NCBI RefSeq assembly: GCF_001880325.1
Contig: NZ_CP016312.1
Location: forward strand, 372,001-436,000
Length of the DNA stretch: 64,000 bases
Direction of reading: 5' to 3'
Origin: Thermus brockianus
Lineage (GTDB): Bacteria; Deinococcota; Deinococci; Deinococcales; Thermaceae
The position numbers were made by a program, and so were the translations under genes. The notes below the pieces were generated by a model that was not told the DNA's origin, ran no database searches, and saw only the letters and a list, made by a program, of their open reading frames with translations. This document shows, piece after piece, positions 1-7,676 of this stretch. Position 1 is the first letter of the stretch, and each line of letters starts with the position of its first letter.

Positions 1-205
1 AGCGGGCCACCTCCTCCACGGGGAGGTTGATGGCCCCGGGCACGTGCCCCTGGGCAAACTCCTGGGGCGTGCGCACGTCCACCACATAGGCCCCGGAACC
101 CAAGGCCCGGTAGAGCTCCTCCGGGCCCACGTTCTGGTAGCTCCCCTTGGGCCCGCAGGCGAAGAGGAGGAGGGGGAGAAGGGCAAGAAGGGCGCGGCGG
201 GTCAT
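1..205 (-). CDS. Rhodanese-domain lipoprotein (partial, runs off the left edge)
   Basis: This reading frame is open from the ATG at 205 to the window edge, so the C-terminal part is missing. The first 17 residues form a lipoprotein signal: two Arg, a Leu-rich stretch, then a lipobox-like LFAC with Cys17 as the expected lipidation site. The following residues look like the start of a rhodanese domain (VVDVRTPQEF, then GHVPGAINLP). The active-site Cys loop lies outside the window. The start is 1 nt after the stop of the disulfide oxidoreductase gene, so the two are very probably co-transcribed. A periplasmic or membrane-anchored sulfurtransferase fits the persulfide context; the substrate is unknown. 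Confidence 0.8.
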   Translation of the reverse strand, partial: MTRRALLALLPLLLFACGPKGSYQNVGPEELYRALGSGAYVVDVRTPQEFAQGHVPGAINLPVEEVAR

Positions 206-206
206 C

Positions 207-896
207 TTAGGCCTGGACCCCCACGGCCTTGCGGATGGCCTGGAGGAACTGGGAAAGGGGCTGGGCCCCGAGCACCCGCTCCTTGCCCTCGTTGATGATG
301 GTGTCGGGTACCCCGTGGATGTGGTAGCGGTTGGAAAGCTCGGGGAACTCGTTGGCCTCCACCATCTCGCCCCAAACCTTGGGGGAGGCGTAAGCCATGC
401 GGTGGGCGGTGCGCACCGCCTGCGGGCAGTAGGGGCAGGTGGGGGTAACGAAGACCTGGAGCCGCACCTCCTCGGGGAGGCTATTCAGCTCCTGGACCAC
501 GTTCTCCGGCAGGCCGTGCCCATCCCGGCCCAGCATCTCCAGGTCCTCGAGGAGGCTTGCGAACTCGTAGCCCGCCGGGATACCCCGGTAGCGGAGGTTT
601 ATGGCCTCGGAACCCTTCTCCCGCAGGATCAGGGTGGGGGCCGCCTCCACCTGGTAGGCCTTGGCCTTCTCCTGACCCTCGGGGGTGGCGAGGTCGTAGA
701 CCACCAAGTGGAGCTTGTCGGAAAGGCCAGCGAGCTCCTCCAGAAGCTGCTTGGTTTCCTTGCAGTAAAGGCAGGGCTCCTTGCCCGGGGCGATGAGGGT
801 GGAGGAGTCGGTGAAAAGCACCATCTCCACATCCCGGGTCAGGGTGGAAAGCCGCTCGCGCACGATTTCCTGTTCCTTTGGTCCCAGCAACGGCAT
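207..896 (-). CDS. Protein disulfide oxidoreductase (PDO/glutaredoxin-like, two thioredoxin folds)
   Basis: A 229-residue cytoplasmic protein with two thioredoxin-type units. The N-terminal unit has CLYC at 42-45 and the C-terminal unit CPYC at 154-157, followed by a cis-Pro loop (GVPD) near 195-198. This two-fold, two-CxxC layout is that of the PDO family of thermophiles, which forms or reduces cytoplasmic disulfides. The start is supported by GAAGGAGG 5 nt upstream. It is transcribed divergently from the persulfide dioxygenase operon and shares a control region holding two CsoR/CstR-type operators, so a role in reducing persulfides or glutathione-type trisulfides is a fair inference. It is followed directly by the rhodanese lipoprotein gene. 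Confidence 0.9.
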   Translation of the reverse strand: MPLLGPKEQEIVRERLSTLTRDVEMVLFTDSSTLIAPGKEPCLYCKETKQLLEELAGLSDKLHLVVYDLATPEGQEKAKAYQVEAAPTLILREKGSEAINLRYRGIPAGYEFASLLEDLEMLGRDGHGLPENVVQELNSLPEEVRLQVFVTPTCPYCPQAVRTAHRMAYASPKVWGEMVEANEFPELSNRYHIHGVPDTIINEGKERVLGAQPLSQFLQAIRKAVGVQA

Positions 897-912
897 CGCT
901 TCCTCCTTCGGT

Positions 913-934
913 CAGATACCCCCGTAGGGGTACG
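913..934 (-). promoter_or_regulatory. CsoR/CstR-type operator over the probable -10 of the disulfide oxidoreductase gene
   Basis: The palindrome TACCCCCGTAGGGGTA (917-932) has TACCCC/GGGGTA arms, the G/C-tract layout bound by CsoR-family regulators. On the minus strand it runs into TATCTG (918-913), a plausible -10 for the leftward operon, with AAGGAGG and ATG downstream. No well-spaced -35 is visible. Sulfide/persulfide-responsive members (CstR) control cstA, cstB and tauE-like genes in other bacteria, the same gene types as here. Confidence 0.6.
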
Positions 935-998
935 TCCTTTGACAAATATAGCAGATGGGGCCCTTCCTTCATAGGGGGGAGGCTCACGTTGCCCGGGC

Positions 999-1028
999 TT
1001 GACACCCTGTACCCCCATAGGGTATGTT
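999..1028 (+). promoter_or_regulatory. Promoter of the persulfide operon with embedded CsoR/CstR-type operator
   Basis: The -35 is TTGACA (999-1004) and the -10 is TATGTT (1023-1028), spaced 18 bp. The spacer carries TACCCCCATAGGGTA (1010-1024), a second copy of the G/C-tract palindrome found at 917-932. A repressor bound there would block RNA polymerase directly. The ribosome binding site GGGAGGT follows before the ATG at 1069. Confidence 0.7.
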
Positions 1029-1068
1029 CAGGCCGAGGGGACAAAGGTCCCGATAGGGAGGTAAAGCC

Positions 1069-2478
1069 ATGATCTTCCGGCAGATCTACGAGGAAGGCCT
1101 CGCCCAGATGAGCTACCTGCTGGGATGCGCCGCCACCGGGGAAGCCTTGGTGGTGGACCCCAAACGGGACGTGGACACCTATCTGGAGCTCGCCCAGAGC
1201 CTGGGCCTCCGCATCACCGCCATCGCCGAAACCCACATCCACGCCGACTACCTCTCGGGGGCCCGGGAGCTCGCCAAGGCCACCGGGGCCACCTTGTACC
1301 TCTCCGACGAGGGAGACGAGAACTGGAAGTACCGGGGCCTGGAAGGCTTCTCCTACGTCCTCCTCAAGGACGGGGATGCGTTTAAGGTGGGGAACATCCG
1401 CGTTCAAGCGGTGCACACCCCCGGCCACACCCCCGAACACCTCTCCTTCCTGGTGGCGGACGGGGCGGTGACGGACGAGCCCCTCCTTTTCCTCACCGGG
1501 GACTTCGTCTTTGTGGGGGACGTGGGCCGGCCCGACCTCTTGGAGGAGGCCGCCGGGTTTAAGGGCACGGCGGAACCTGGGGCCCGGCGCATGTTCCAAA
1601 GCCTAAAGGAAAAGTTCCTCACCCTTCCCGACCACGTGCAGGTCTGGCCCGGCCACGGGGCAGGGAGCGCCTGCGGCAAGGCCCTGGGAGCCCTTCCCGC
1701 CACCACCGTGGGCTACGAGCGCCGCCACGCCTGGTGGGCGGAGTACCTGGAAAGGAACGACGAGGCCGGTTTCGTGAAGGCCCTCCTAAAGGGCCAGCCG
1801 GAAGCCCCCACCTACTTCAAGGAGATGAAGCGGCTAAACCGGGACGGGATGCCCATCCTGGGCGGCGTGCCCCACCCGGGCCGCCTTACCCAGGCCCAGT
1901 TCCTCCGTTGGCTCCGGGAAGGGGCCATCCTGGTGGATACCCGGGACAAGTTCGCCTTCGCCGGGGGGCACCTGAAGGGGGCCATCAACATCCCCGCAGG
2001 AAAGAACTTCGCCACCTGGGCGGGCTGGCTTCTCCCCTACGACCGGCCCCTCGTCCTCCTCGCCCACCCCTCGGAGGTGGAGGCCCTCACCCGGGCCCTC
2101 ATCCGCATCGGCCTGGATGAGGTGGTGGGGTACATCCCGGGGCTTCAGGGGTACGCCGAGGGCGAGCTGGAAACCGTGCCCCAGATCACCGCCAGGGAGG
2201 CCAAGGCCCTTTGGGAGCGGGGGGAGGCGGTGGTCTTGGACGTGCGGGGGCGGGACGAGTACCTGGCAGGGCACATCCCGGGCGCCCTGAACATCCATGC
2301 GGGCCGCATCCTCGCCCACCTGGACCGGCTTCCCAAGGACAAGCCCTTGATCGTCCACTGCGTGGGTGGGGACCGCTCCAGCACGGCCATCTCCGCCCTC
2401 CTCTCCCACGGGTTCGGGAACGCCCTGAACCTCACCGGGGGATTAGGGCCTGGCAGGAGGCGGGCTTCCCCGTGGTGA
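1069..2478 (+). CDS. Persulfide dioxygenase-rhodanese fusion (CstB/ETHE1-like), C-terminus frameshifted
   Basis: This 469-residue protein joins a metallo-beta-lactamase-fold persulfide dioxygenase (residues 1-260), a rhodanese-like domain without an active-site Cys (265-365) and a rhodanese domain with Cys431 (375-460). Iron ligands typical of ETHE1 are visible: the HIHAD motif at 56-60, His120 in TPGHTPEH and Asp145 in LTGD. The order dioxygenase, pseudo-rhodanese, active rhodanese is that of CstB, which oxidises low-molecular-weight persulfides to thiosulfate. The last 17 residues are aberrant. A one-base deletion in the G run at 2437-2441 shifts the frame; the other frame continues with IRAWQEAGFPVV and ends at 2504, where the next ribosome binding site sits. 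The catalytic core is unaffected. The start has a GGGAGGT ribosome binding site. Confidence 0.88.
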   Translation: MIFRQIYEEGLAQMSYLLGCAATGEALVVDPKRDVDTYLELAQSLGLRITAIAETHIHADYLSGARELAKATGATLYLSDEGDENWKYRGLEGFSYVLLKDGDAFKVGNIRVQAVHTPGHTPEHLSFLVADGAVTDEPLLFLTGDFVFVGDVGRPDLLEEAAGFKGTAEPGARRMFQSLKEKFLTLPDHVQVWPGHGAGSACGKALGALPATTVGYERRHAWWAEYLERNDEAGFVKALLKGQPEAPTYFKEMKRLNRDGMPILGGVPHPGRLTQAQFLRWLREGAILVDTRDKFAFAGGHLKGAINIPAGKNFATWAGWLLPYDRPLVLLAHPSEVEALTRALIRIGLDEVVGYIPGLQGYAEGELETVPQITAREAKALWERGEAVVLDVRGRDEYLAGHIPGALNIHAGRILAHLDRLPKDKPLIVHCVGGDRSSTAISALLSHGFGNALNLTGGLGPGRRRASPW

Positions 2479-2515
2479 AGGGCGAGGAGCTGGTAACCGC
2501 CTAAGGAGGTCCCTC

Positions 2516-3172
2516 ATGTACGAGACGCCCGTGAAAGACCTTTCCCCCGAGGAGGCCAAGCGGCTTTACGAGGAAGGCGTGCCCTTCTTTGACGTGCGCG
2601 AGGTGGAGGAGTACGCCCAAGCCCGCATCCCCGGGGCCCGCCTCCTTCCCCTTTCCGAGTTCATGGCCCGCTTTGGGGAAATCCCCAAGGATCGGCCCGT
2701 GGTCCTCTACTGCCGCACGGGCAACCGCTCCTGGCAGGCGGCAGCCTGGCTCACCGCCCAGGGGTACCAGGTGTACAACCTGGATGGGGGCATCGTGCGC
2801 TGGTACCGCGCCGGGCTTCCCGTGGACACCACCCCGGTGGAGGTGGGCTACGCCGCCACCCCCTACCGGGAGGTGGGGCCCCTCGAGGCCAAGGACCTCC
2901 TGGAAAGCGCCCTGGTGGTGGACGTGCGGGAGGCCTGGGAGTACCCGGAGGGCCACGTGCCGGGCGCCATAAACATCCCCCTTTCCACCCTGCCCCAGCG
3001 CCTGGCGGAACTCCCCAGGGAGCGGCCCATCCTCCTCGTCTGCAACTCGGGAAACCGCTCCGGGGTGGCGGCGGACTTCCTGGTGGAGCAAGGCTTTGAC
3101 GGGGACAAGGTGTACAACCTGGAGGGGGGCACCTACGCCTGGGCCGCCTCCGGCCTCCCCCTGGAGCGATGA
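2516..3172 (+). CDS. Tandem-domain rhodanese sulfurtransferase
   Basis: A 218-residue protein made of two complete rhodanese domains, each with an active-site loop: CRTGNRS starting at Cys66 and CNSGNRSG starting at Cys176. Both halves carry the DVRE and PGA-x-x-P signatures, so both may accept sulfane sulfur. There is no signal peptide, so it is cytoplasmic. It lies 11 nt after the corrected end of the persulfide dioxygenase gene with AAGGAGG before the ATG, and overlaps the exporter gene by 4 nt (ATGA). The likely role is to pass persulfide sulfur between low-molecular-weight thiols, sulfite and protein acceptors, as CstA-type proteins do. Confidence 0.88.
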   Translation: MYETPVKDLSPEEAKRLYEEGVPFFDVREVEEYAQARIPGARLLPLSEFMARFGEIPKDRPVVLYCRTGNRSWQAAAWLTAQGYQVYNLDGGIVRWYRAGLPVDTTPVEVGYAATPYREVGPLEAKDLLESALVVDVREAWEYPEGHVPGAINIPLSTLPQRLAELPRERPILLVCNSGNRSGVAADFLVEQGFDGDKVYNLEGGTYAWAASGLPLER

Positions 3173-3912
3173 CGCTAGCCCTCCTCGGCGCCCTCCTCAT
3201 CGGCCTTTCCTTGGGGCTTTTGGGCTCGGGGGGCTCCATCCTCACGGTGCCTGTCCTGGTCTACCTCCTGGGGGAGCCCCCCAAGCAAGCCATCGCCGAA
3301 AGCCTCCTCATCGTGGGGGGGATCGCCCTTCTGGGAGCCATCCCTTACGCCCTCAGGGGCCTCGTGGACGGGCGGAGTGTCCTCTTCTTCGGCCTGCCGG
3401 GCATGGCGGGCACCTACCTGGGCGCCTTCCTCTCTCAGTTCGTTTCCGGCCAGGTGCAACTCCTGGTCTTCGCCCTGGTGATGCTCCTCGCCGCCTACTT
3501 CATGGCCCGCCCCGTCCCCTTGGCCCAGGGCGGGAAGCGCAAACCCTGGAAAATCGTCCTAGAAGGCCTCGCCGTGGGAGCCCTCACGGGGTTCGTGGGG
3601 GTGGGGGGTGGGTTCCTCATCGTGCCGGCTTTGGTCCTCCTAGGGGGGCTTCCCATGCACCTGGCGGTGGGCACGAGCCTTCTCATCATCGCCCTCAAGT
3701 CCTTCGCCGGGTTTTACAAGTACCTCCACCTCCTCCCCGCCCATGGCCTCTCCGTGAACTACGCCGTGGCGGGGCTTTTCGTGGGGGTGGGCTTTTTGGG
3801 AAGCCTCCTTGGGGGAAGGCTCGCCCTTAAGGTACCCCACGAAACCCTCAAGCGGGGCTTCGCCCTCTTCCTGGTGGTCATGGGGGTCTACATCGTGGCC
3901 CAAAGCCTCTAG
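3169..3912 (+). CDS. TauE/SafE-family sulfite/anion exporter
   Basis: A 247-residue integral membrane protein with about eight hydrophobic helices and the two Gly-rich repeats of the TauE/SafE family: GLLGSGGSILTVP near the N-terminus and GFVGVGGGFLIVPAL near residue 145. The start overlaps the rhodanese stop (ATGA), so it is translationally coupled. In CstR-controlled operons TauE-like proteins are thought to export sulfite or sulfonates produced by persulfide oxidation. That role is inferred from context; the substrate cannot be read from sequence. Confidence 0.87.
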   Translation: MTLALLGALLIGLSLGLLGSGGSILTVPVLVYLLGEPPKQAIAESLLIVGGIALLGAIPYALRGLVDGRSVLFFGLPGMAGTYLGAFLSQFVSGQVQLLVFALVMLLAAYFMARPVPLAQGGKRKPWKIVLEGLAVGALTGFVGVGGGFLIVPALVLLGGLPMHLAVGTSLLIIALKSFAGFYKYLHLLPAHGLSVNYAVAGLFVGVGFLGSLLGGRLALKVPHETLKRGFALFLVVMGVYIVAQSL

Positions 3913-3927
3913 GGGTATGCTAAGGGG

Positions 3928-4776
3928 GTGCCGTTCCGCACCCTCTTGGCCGTGCAGGCGGAGGTCCTGCCGGAGGCCTACCGCACGGAGGAAGCCTTCC
4001 GGGAACGGGTCCATAGCCTTCTAAGCCCCCTAAAGGGTACCCCCACCCCCCGCCTCGCCGCCTTCCCCGAGCTCTTCGGCCTCCCCCTCCTCCTCCACCT
4101 GGAGGGGGCGTTTCACCCCAGAGAGCTCCTGAAAGACCCCCTCGCCCCCTGGCGGCGGGCAAGGCGGGCCTACCGGGTTTTCCACCGGGTGATGGCGGAG
4201 GCGGCGAAGGCCTATGGCACCTACCTCCTCGCGGGAAGCCTCCTCTCCCCTCCCTACGAGGAGGAGCTCGCCCGGGGGCTTTTCCCCCGAAGCCCCTTCT
4301 TCCAGAACCTGGCCCTCTTCTTTAACCCCGAAGGCCGCCTCCTGGCCCAGGTGCCCAAGATGGAGCTCACCCCACCCGAGCGCTGGCTTAAGCGGGGAGG
4401 CTTCGGCCCCCACCTGGTGGAGACCCGGGCGGGCCGGGTGGGGATCCTCATCTGCCTGGACGGCTTTTTTGAGGGGCACCTCGCCCGGCTGGACGCCCTG
4501 GGGGCCGAGATCCTCCTGCAACCCTCCGCCAACCCCGCCCCCTGGGAAAGGCCCTGGCCCCCGGACCCTTCCCGGCGGGAAGGGGAGGTGTGGCTGGCCT
4601 CGGCCCGGGCAAGGCTTTTGGGGCGGGAGCACCTGAAGGTGCTCCTAAACCCCATGCTGAACGGGAAGATCCTGGGGCTTCGCTTTGAGGGGCAAAGCGG
4701 CATTTACGCCCCCGGGGAGGCCTTGGCCCTGGCCCAAAGGCCCCTGGGGGACGAGGCCCTCCTCCACTTTCCCTAA
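3928..4776 (+). CDS. Carbon-nitrogen hydrolase (nitrilase superfamily)
   Basis: A 282-residue cytoplasmic enzyme with the nitrilase-superfamily catalytic triad: Glu48 (AAFPELFG), Lys144 (VPKMELTP) and Cys176 (ILICLDGFF). The family cleaves nitriles or amides; the substrate is not predictable here. The GTG start at 3928 is preceded by TATGCT (3916-3921) and 6 nt, the leaderless promoter pattern of this genome, so it has its own promoter although it is only 15 nt after the exporter gene. Its stop overlaps the stop of the convergent PPIase gene. Confidence 0.85.
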   Translation: MPFRTLLAVQAEVLPEAYRTEEAFRERVHSLLSPLKGTPTPRLAAFPELFGLPLLLHLEGAFHPRELLKDPLAPWRRARRAYRVFHRVMAEAAKAYGTYLLAGSLLSPPYEEELARGLFPRSPFFQNLALFFNPEGRLLAQVPKMELTPPERWLKRGGFGPHLVETRAGRVGILICLDGFFEGHLARLDALGAEILLQPSANPAPWERPWPPDPSRREGEVWLASARARLLGREHLKVLLNPMLNGKILGLRFEGQSGIYAPGEALALAQRPLGDEALLHFP

Positions 4777-5687
4777 AGCCTCTCGGGGAAAAGCCGGATG
4801 GGGTAGGGGCGGGTGAGGGCCTTGGCGAGCTTTTCCCAGGCCCGGTCCTTCACGCCCAAGGCGAGCTCCTCCGCCACCTCCTCCAAGGGGTAGCGCCCGG
4901 CGGGCTTCACCGCTTCCAGAAGGATGACGTGGAAGCCAAACGGGGTCCCCACCGGGCCGGACACCTCCCCCGGCTTCAGGCGCAAAAGGGCGCTCTCAAA
5001 GGCGGGGATGTAGGTGCCCTGGGGCTCGCACCCCAAGGCGCCCCCCGCCTCCTTGGAGCCGGGGTCTTGGGAAAGGGCCTGGGCCACCTGGGCGAAGGGC
5101 TCCCCCTTCTCCAAACGGCCCAAGGCCTCCCGGGCCTCTTCCAGGGTGGGCAGGAGGATATGCCGGGCGCAGTAAAGGGTTTCGTGGCGGTACTCCGGCG
5201 AAAGGAGCCAAAGGGCCTTAAGGGCGGCAGGAGATACTTGGAGCTTCTCCCGGTAGTGCCCTTCCAGGGCCTCGAGGGCCAAGGCCTCCGCCAGGAGGAG
5301 GCGGTACGTGGCGAGGTCGGGAAGCCCCGCCCCCTTCAGGGCCTCCGCCAGGGCGTTTTCATCGGGGAAGGCCTCCATAAGGGCCTGCACCCGGGCCTCC
5401 ACTGCCTCGGGCCTGGGCCAGAAACCTTGGGCCTTGGCCACCTGCAAAAGGGCCCGCTCCTCCGCCAGAGCCTCCAGGTACTGGGGCCGGTACTGGGCGA
5501 GGAGGGCCCGGGTCTCCTCGGTGTCGGGCAGGCCCAGTTGCCTCAAGGCGCTCTTGGCGAAAAGGCCAAAGCGGAGGTCAAACTGGCTCTTGGTGAGGGT
5601 TTCCGTCCCCACCTGGGCCACCACGGGGTCTTCCTGGGCCAAGGCCAAAGGGGTTAGAAGGGCTAAGGCGACAAGGAAAGCGCGCAT
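4773..5687 (-). CDS. Secreted peptidyl-prolyl cis-trans isomerase (parvulin/PrsA-SurA-like)
   Basis: A 304-residue exported protein. The start at 5687 gives a clear signal peptide (MRAFLVALALLTPLALA); a longer in-frame start would place 29 non-signal residues in front and run into hemE. An N-terminal SurA-like region (about 20-165) precedes a parvulin PPIase domain (about 170-265) containing ARHILL, a Gly-rich GGALGCEPQGTYIPAF stretch and GPVGTPFGFHVI. It should assist folding of exported proteins in the periplasm. Its promoter faces that of hemE: TAGCAT at 5698-5693 on the minus strand lies 5 nt before the ATG. Confidence 0.82.
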   Translation of the reverse strand: MRAFLVALALLTPLALAQEDPVVAQVGTETLTKSQFDLRFGLFAKSALRQLGLPDTEETRALLAQYRPQYLEALAEERALLQVAKAQGFWPRPEAVEARVQALMEAFPDENALAEALKGAGLPDLATYRLLLAEALALEALEGHYREKLQVSPAALKALWLLSPEYRHETLYCARHILLPTLEEAREALGRLEKGEPFAQVAQALSQDPGSKEAGGALGCEPQGTYIPAFESALLRLKPGEVSGPVGTPFGFHVILLEAVKPAGRYPLEEVAEELALGVKDRAWEKLAKALTRPYPIRLFPERL

Positions 5688-5692
5688 GCCCC

Positions 5693-5709
5693 ATGCTAGC
5701 ATGGGGGGC
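5693..5709. promoter_or_regulatory. Shared palindromic -10 element of the PPIase gene and hemE
   Basis: The 10-bp palindrome ATGCTAGCAT (5693-5702) reads TAGCAT on both strands. On the plus strand TAGCAT (5697-5702) is followed by 7 nt and the hemE GTG at 5710; on the minus strand TAGCAT (5698-5693) is followed by 5 nt and the PPIase ATG at 5687. The two -10 boxes overlap, so the two genes should compete for RNA polymerase. Confidence 0.6.
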
Positions 5710-6726
5710 GTGAACGACCTCGTCCTCAAGGCGGCCCGGGGGCAGGCCACCCCCAGGCCCCCCGTCTGGTTCATGCGCCAGGCGGGCCGCTACCAAAGGT
5801 CCTACCGGGCGCTCCGGGAGCGCTACACCCTGCCGGAAATCGTGCGCCAGCCCGAACTCGCCGCCCAGGTGACCCTAAGCCCGGTGGAGGAGCTTGGGGT
5901 GGACGCCGCCATCCTCTTCGCCGACATCACCACCCCCCTTTACGGCATGGGGGTGGACCTGGACCTGGTGGAGGGCAAGGGCCCGGTGATCCACCGCCCC
6001 ATCCGGGATGCGAGGGGGGTGGAGGCGCTCCTGCCCCTAGAGCCCGAAAGCGCCGTGCCCTATGTCCTGGAAACCATCCGCATCCTAAAGCGGGCCCTTA
6101 AGGTGCCCCTCATCGGCTTTGCCGGAGGGCCCTTTACCCTGGCGAGCTACCTCGTGGAGGGGGGGCCAAGCCGCCACTTCCTCCAGGTGAAGGCCTTCAT
6201 GTACGGGGACGAGGCGCTTTGGCACCGCCTCATGGAGAAGCTCACCGAGGCCATGGCCCGCTACCTGAGGGCCCAGGCGGAGGCGGGAGCAGACCTCCTC
6301 CAGGTCTTTGACTCCTGGGTGGGGGCCTTGAGCCCGGCCGACTACCGCCGCTACGTGAAGCCCCACATGGCCAGGCTCTTCCAAGCCCTAAGGCCCCTGG
6401 GGGTGCCGGCCATCCACTTCGGGGTGGGGACCATGGGGCTCCTGGCGGAGATGCGGGAGGCGGGAGGGGATGTCCTGGGCCTGGACCACCATACCCCCCT
6501 CCCCTGGGCCCGGGAGGTCCTGGGGGAAACGCCCGTGCAGGGCAACCTGGACCCGGCCCTCCTCTTCGCCCCCAAGGAGGTCCTGAAGCGCGAGGTCCTC
6601 CGCATCCTGGAGGAGAACGCCGGGCGGCCCGGGCACATCTTCAACCTGGGCCACGGCATCCTGCCCAAGACCCCAGAGGAGAACGTGCGCTACGTGGTAG
6701 AACTCGTGAAGGAGGTGGCGGCGTGA
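5710..6726 (+). CDS. hemE: Uroporphyrinogen decarboxylase
   Basis: A 338-residue enzyme that decarboxylates uroporphyrinogen III to coproporphyrinogen III in haem synthesis. Signatures are PPVWFMRQAGRYQRSYR at the N-terminus, GFAGGPFTLASY, and HIFNLGHGILP near the C-terminus. I chose the GTG at 5710 because TAGCAT stands 7 nt upstream in the leaderless pattern and the resulting MNDLVLKA start is typical of the family. An ATG at 5701 in the same frame overlaps that -10 box. The stop overlaps the hemH start (GTGA). Confidence 0.93.
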   Translation: MNDLVLKAARGQATPRPPVWFMRQAGRYQRSYRALRERYTLPEIVRQPELAAQVTLSPVEELGVDAAILFADITTPLYGMGVDLDLVEGKGPVIHRPIRDARGVEALLPLEPESAVPYVLETIRILKRALKVPLIGFAGGPFTLASYLVEGGPSRHFLQVKAFMYGDEALWHRLMEKLTEAMARYLRAQAEAGADLLQVFDSWVGALSPADYRRYVKPHMARLFQALRPLGVPAIHFGVGTMGLLAEMREAGGDVLGLDHHTPLPWAREVLGETPVQGNLDPALLFAPKEVLKREVLRILEENAGRPGHIFNLGHGILPKTPEENVRYVVELVKEVAA

Positions 6727-7676
6727 ACGTACTCCTGATGGCCTACGGCACCCCCTACGCCCCCGAGGAGATTGAGCCCTACTACACGGATATCCGCCGG
6801 GGCAAAAGGCCTTCCGAGGAACTCCTGAAGGAACTCGCCGAGCGCTACGAGCAAATCGGCAAAAGCCCCCTGAACGAGATCACCCTGGTCCAGGCCCTGA
6901 GGCTCCAGGCCCTTTTGAACCTCGAGGCCCCTCCCCTTCCCAAGCGCCTCCTGGGCCCCTTCCCGCCCCGCGCCCCCCAGGGGCCGGCCCGGGTCTACGT
7001 GGGCACCAAGCACTGGCACCCCACCATCGGCGAGGCGGTGGCCGCCATGCACGAGGACGGGGTGCGCCGGGCGGTGGCCATCGTGGCGGCTCCCCACTAC
7101 TCCCTAAGGAGCGTGGCGGAGTACAAGGAGAAGGTGGAGGCGGCCCTGAAAGCCCTTCCCGAGCCCATCCACTTCGTCTGGGTGGAAAGCTACGAGGCCC
7201 ACCCCGGCCTCATCGCCGCCTACGCCAGGCGGCTGGAGGAGGCCATCTGGCGGCTTAAGGACCCCAAGCGGGCGGCCTACGTCTTCACCGCCCACTCCAT
7301 CCCCGTGGCGGCGGTGGAGCGGGGGGACCCTTACCCGCGCCAGGTGGAGAAGACGGCGGAACTTGTAGCCAAAAGGCTCTCCCTGCCCCGCTTCCAGGTG
7401 GCCTACCAGTCGGCGGGGCGTACCCCCGAGCCCTGGCTTGGGCCGGACATCAACGAGCTTTTGCGGCAACTCAGGGAAGAGGGCTACACCGAGGTGGTGG
7501 TGCAGGCGGTGGGCTTCCCCGCCGACCACCTGGAGGTCTTTTACGACCTGGACCTCGAGGCCCAGGCCACGGCAGAAGCGGTGGGCCTCAGGCTCCTCCG
7601 GGCCCGAAGCCTCAACGCCGATCTAGACTACATCCAGGTCCTTAAGGACCTGGTGGAGGCGGCGTGGCTCAGGTAG
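6723..7676 (+). CDS. hemH: Ferrochelatase
   Basis: A 317-residue protein of the ferrochelatase family, which inserts Fe(II) into protoporphyrin IX or coproporphyrin III. Recognisable parts are LLMAYGTP at the N-terminus, the FTAHSIPV motif with the metal-site His, the YQSAGRTPEPWLGPD motif, and VGFPADHLEVFYDLD. It overlaps hemE by 4 nt (GTGA) and hemY by 13 nt, so the three genes form one operon. Whether the substrate is protoporphyrin or coproporphyrin depends on a coproheme decarboxylase encoded elsewhere; none is in this window. Confidence 0.93.
   Translation: MNVLLMAYGTPYAPEEIEPYYTDIRRGKRPSEELLKELAERYEQIGKSPLNEITLVQALRLQALLNLEAPPLPKRLLGPFPPRAPQGPARVYVGTKHWHPTIGEAVAAMHEDGVRRAVAIVAAPHYSLRSVAEYKEKVEAALKALPEPIHFVWVESYEAHPGLIAAYARRLEEAIWRLKDPKRAAYVFTAHSIPVAAVERGDPYPRQVEKTAELVAKRLSLPRFQVAYQSAGRTPEPWLGPDINELLRQLREEGYTEVVVQAVGFPADHLEVFYDLDLEAQATAEAVGLRLLRARSLNADLDYIQVLKDLVEAAWLR

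Noticed and set aside
481-1599. A 372-codon minus-strand frame across the persulfide control region
   Set aside because: It runs antisense to the dioxygenase gene, out of frame with the disulfide oxidoreductase gene, and across both promoters; its composition is that of a shadow frame.
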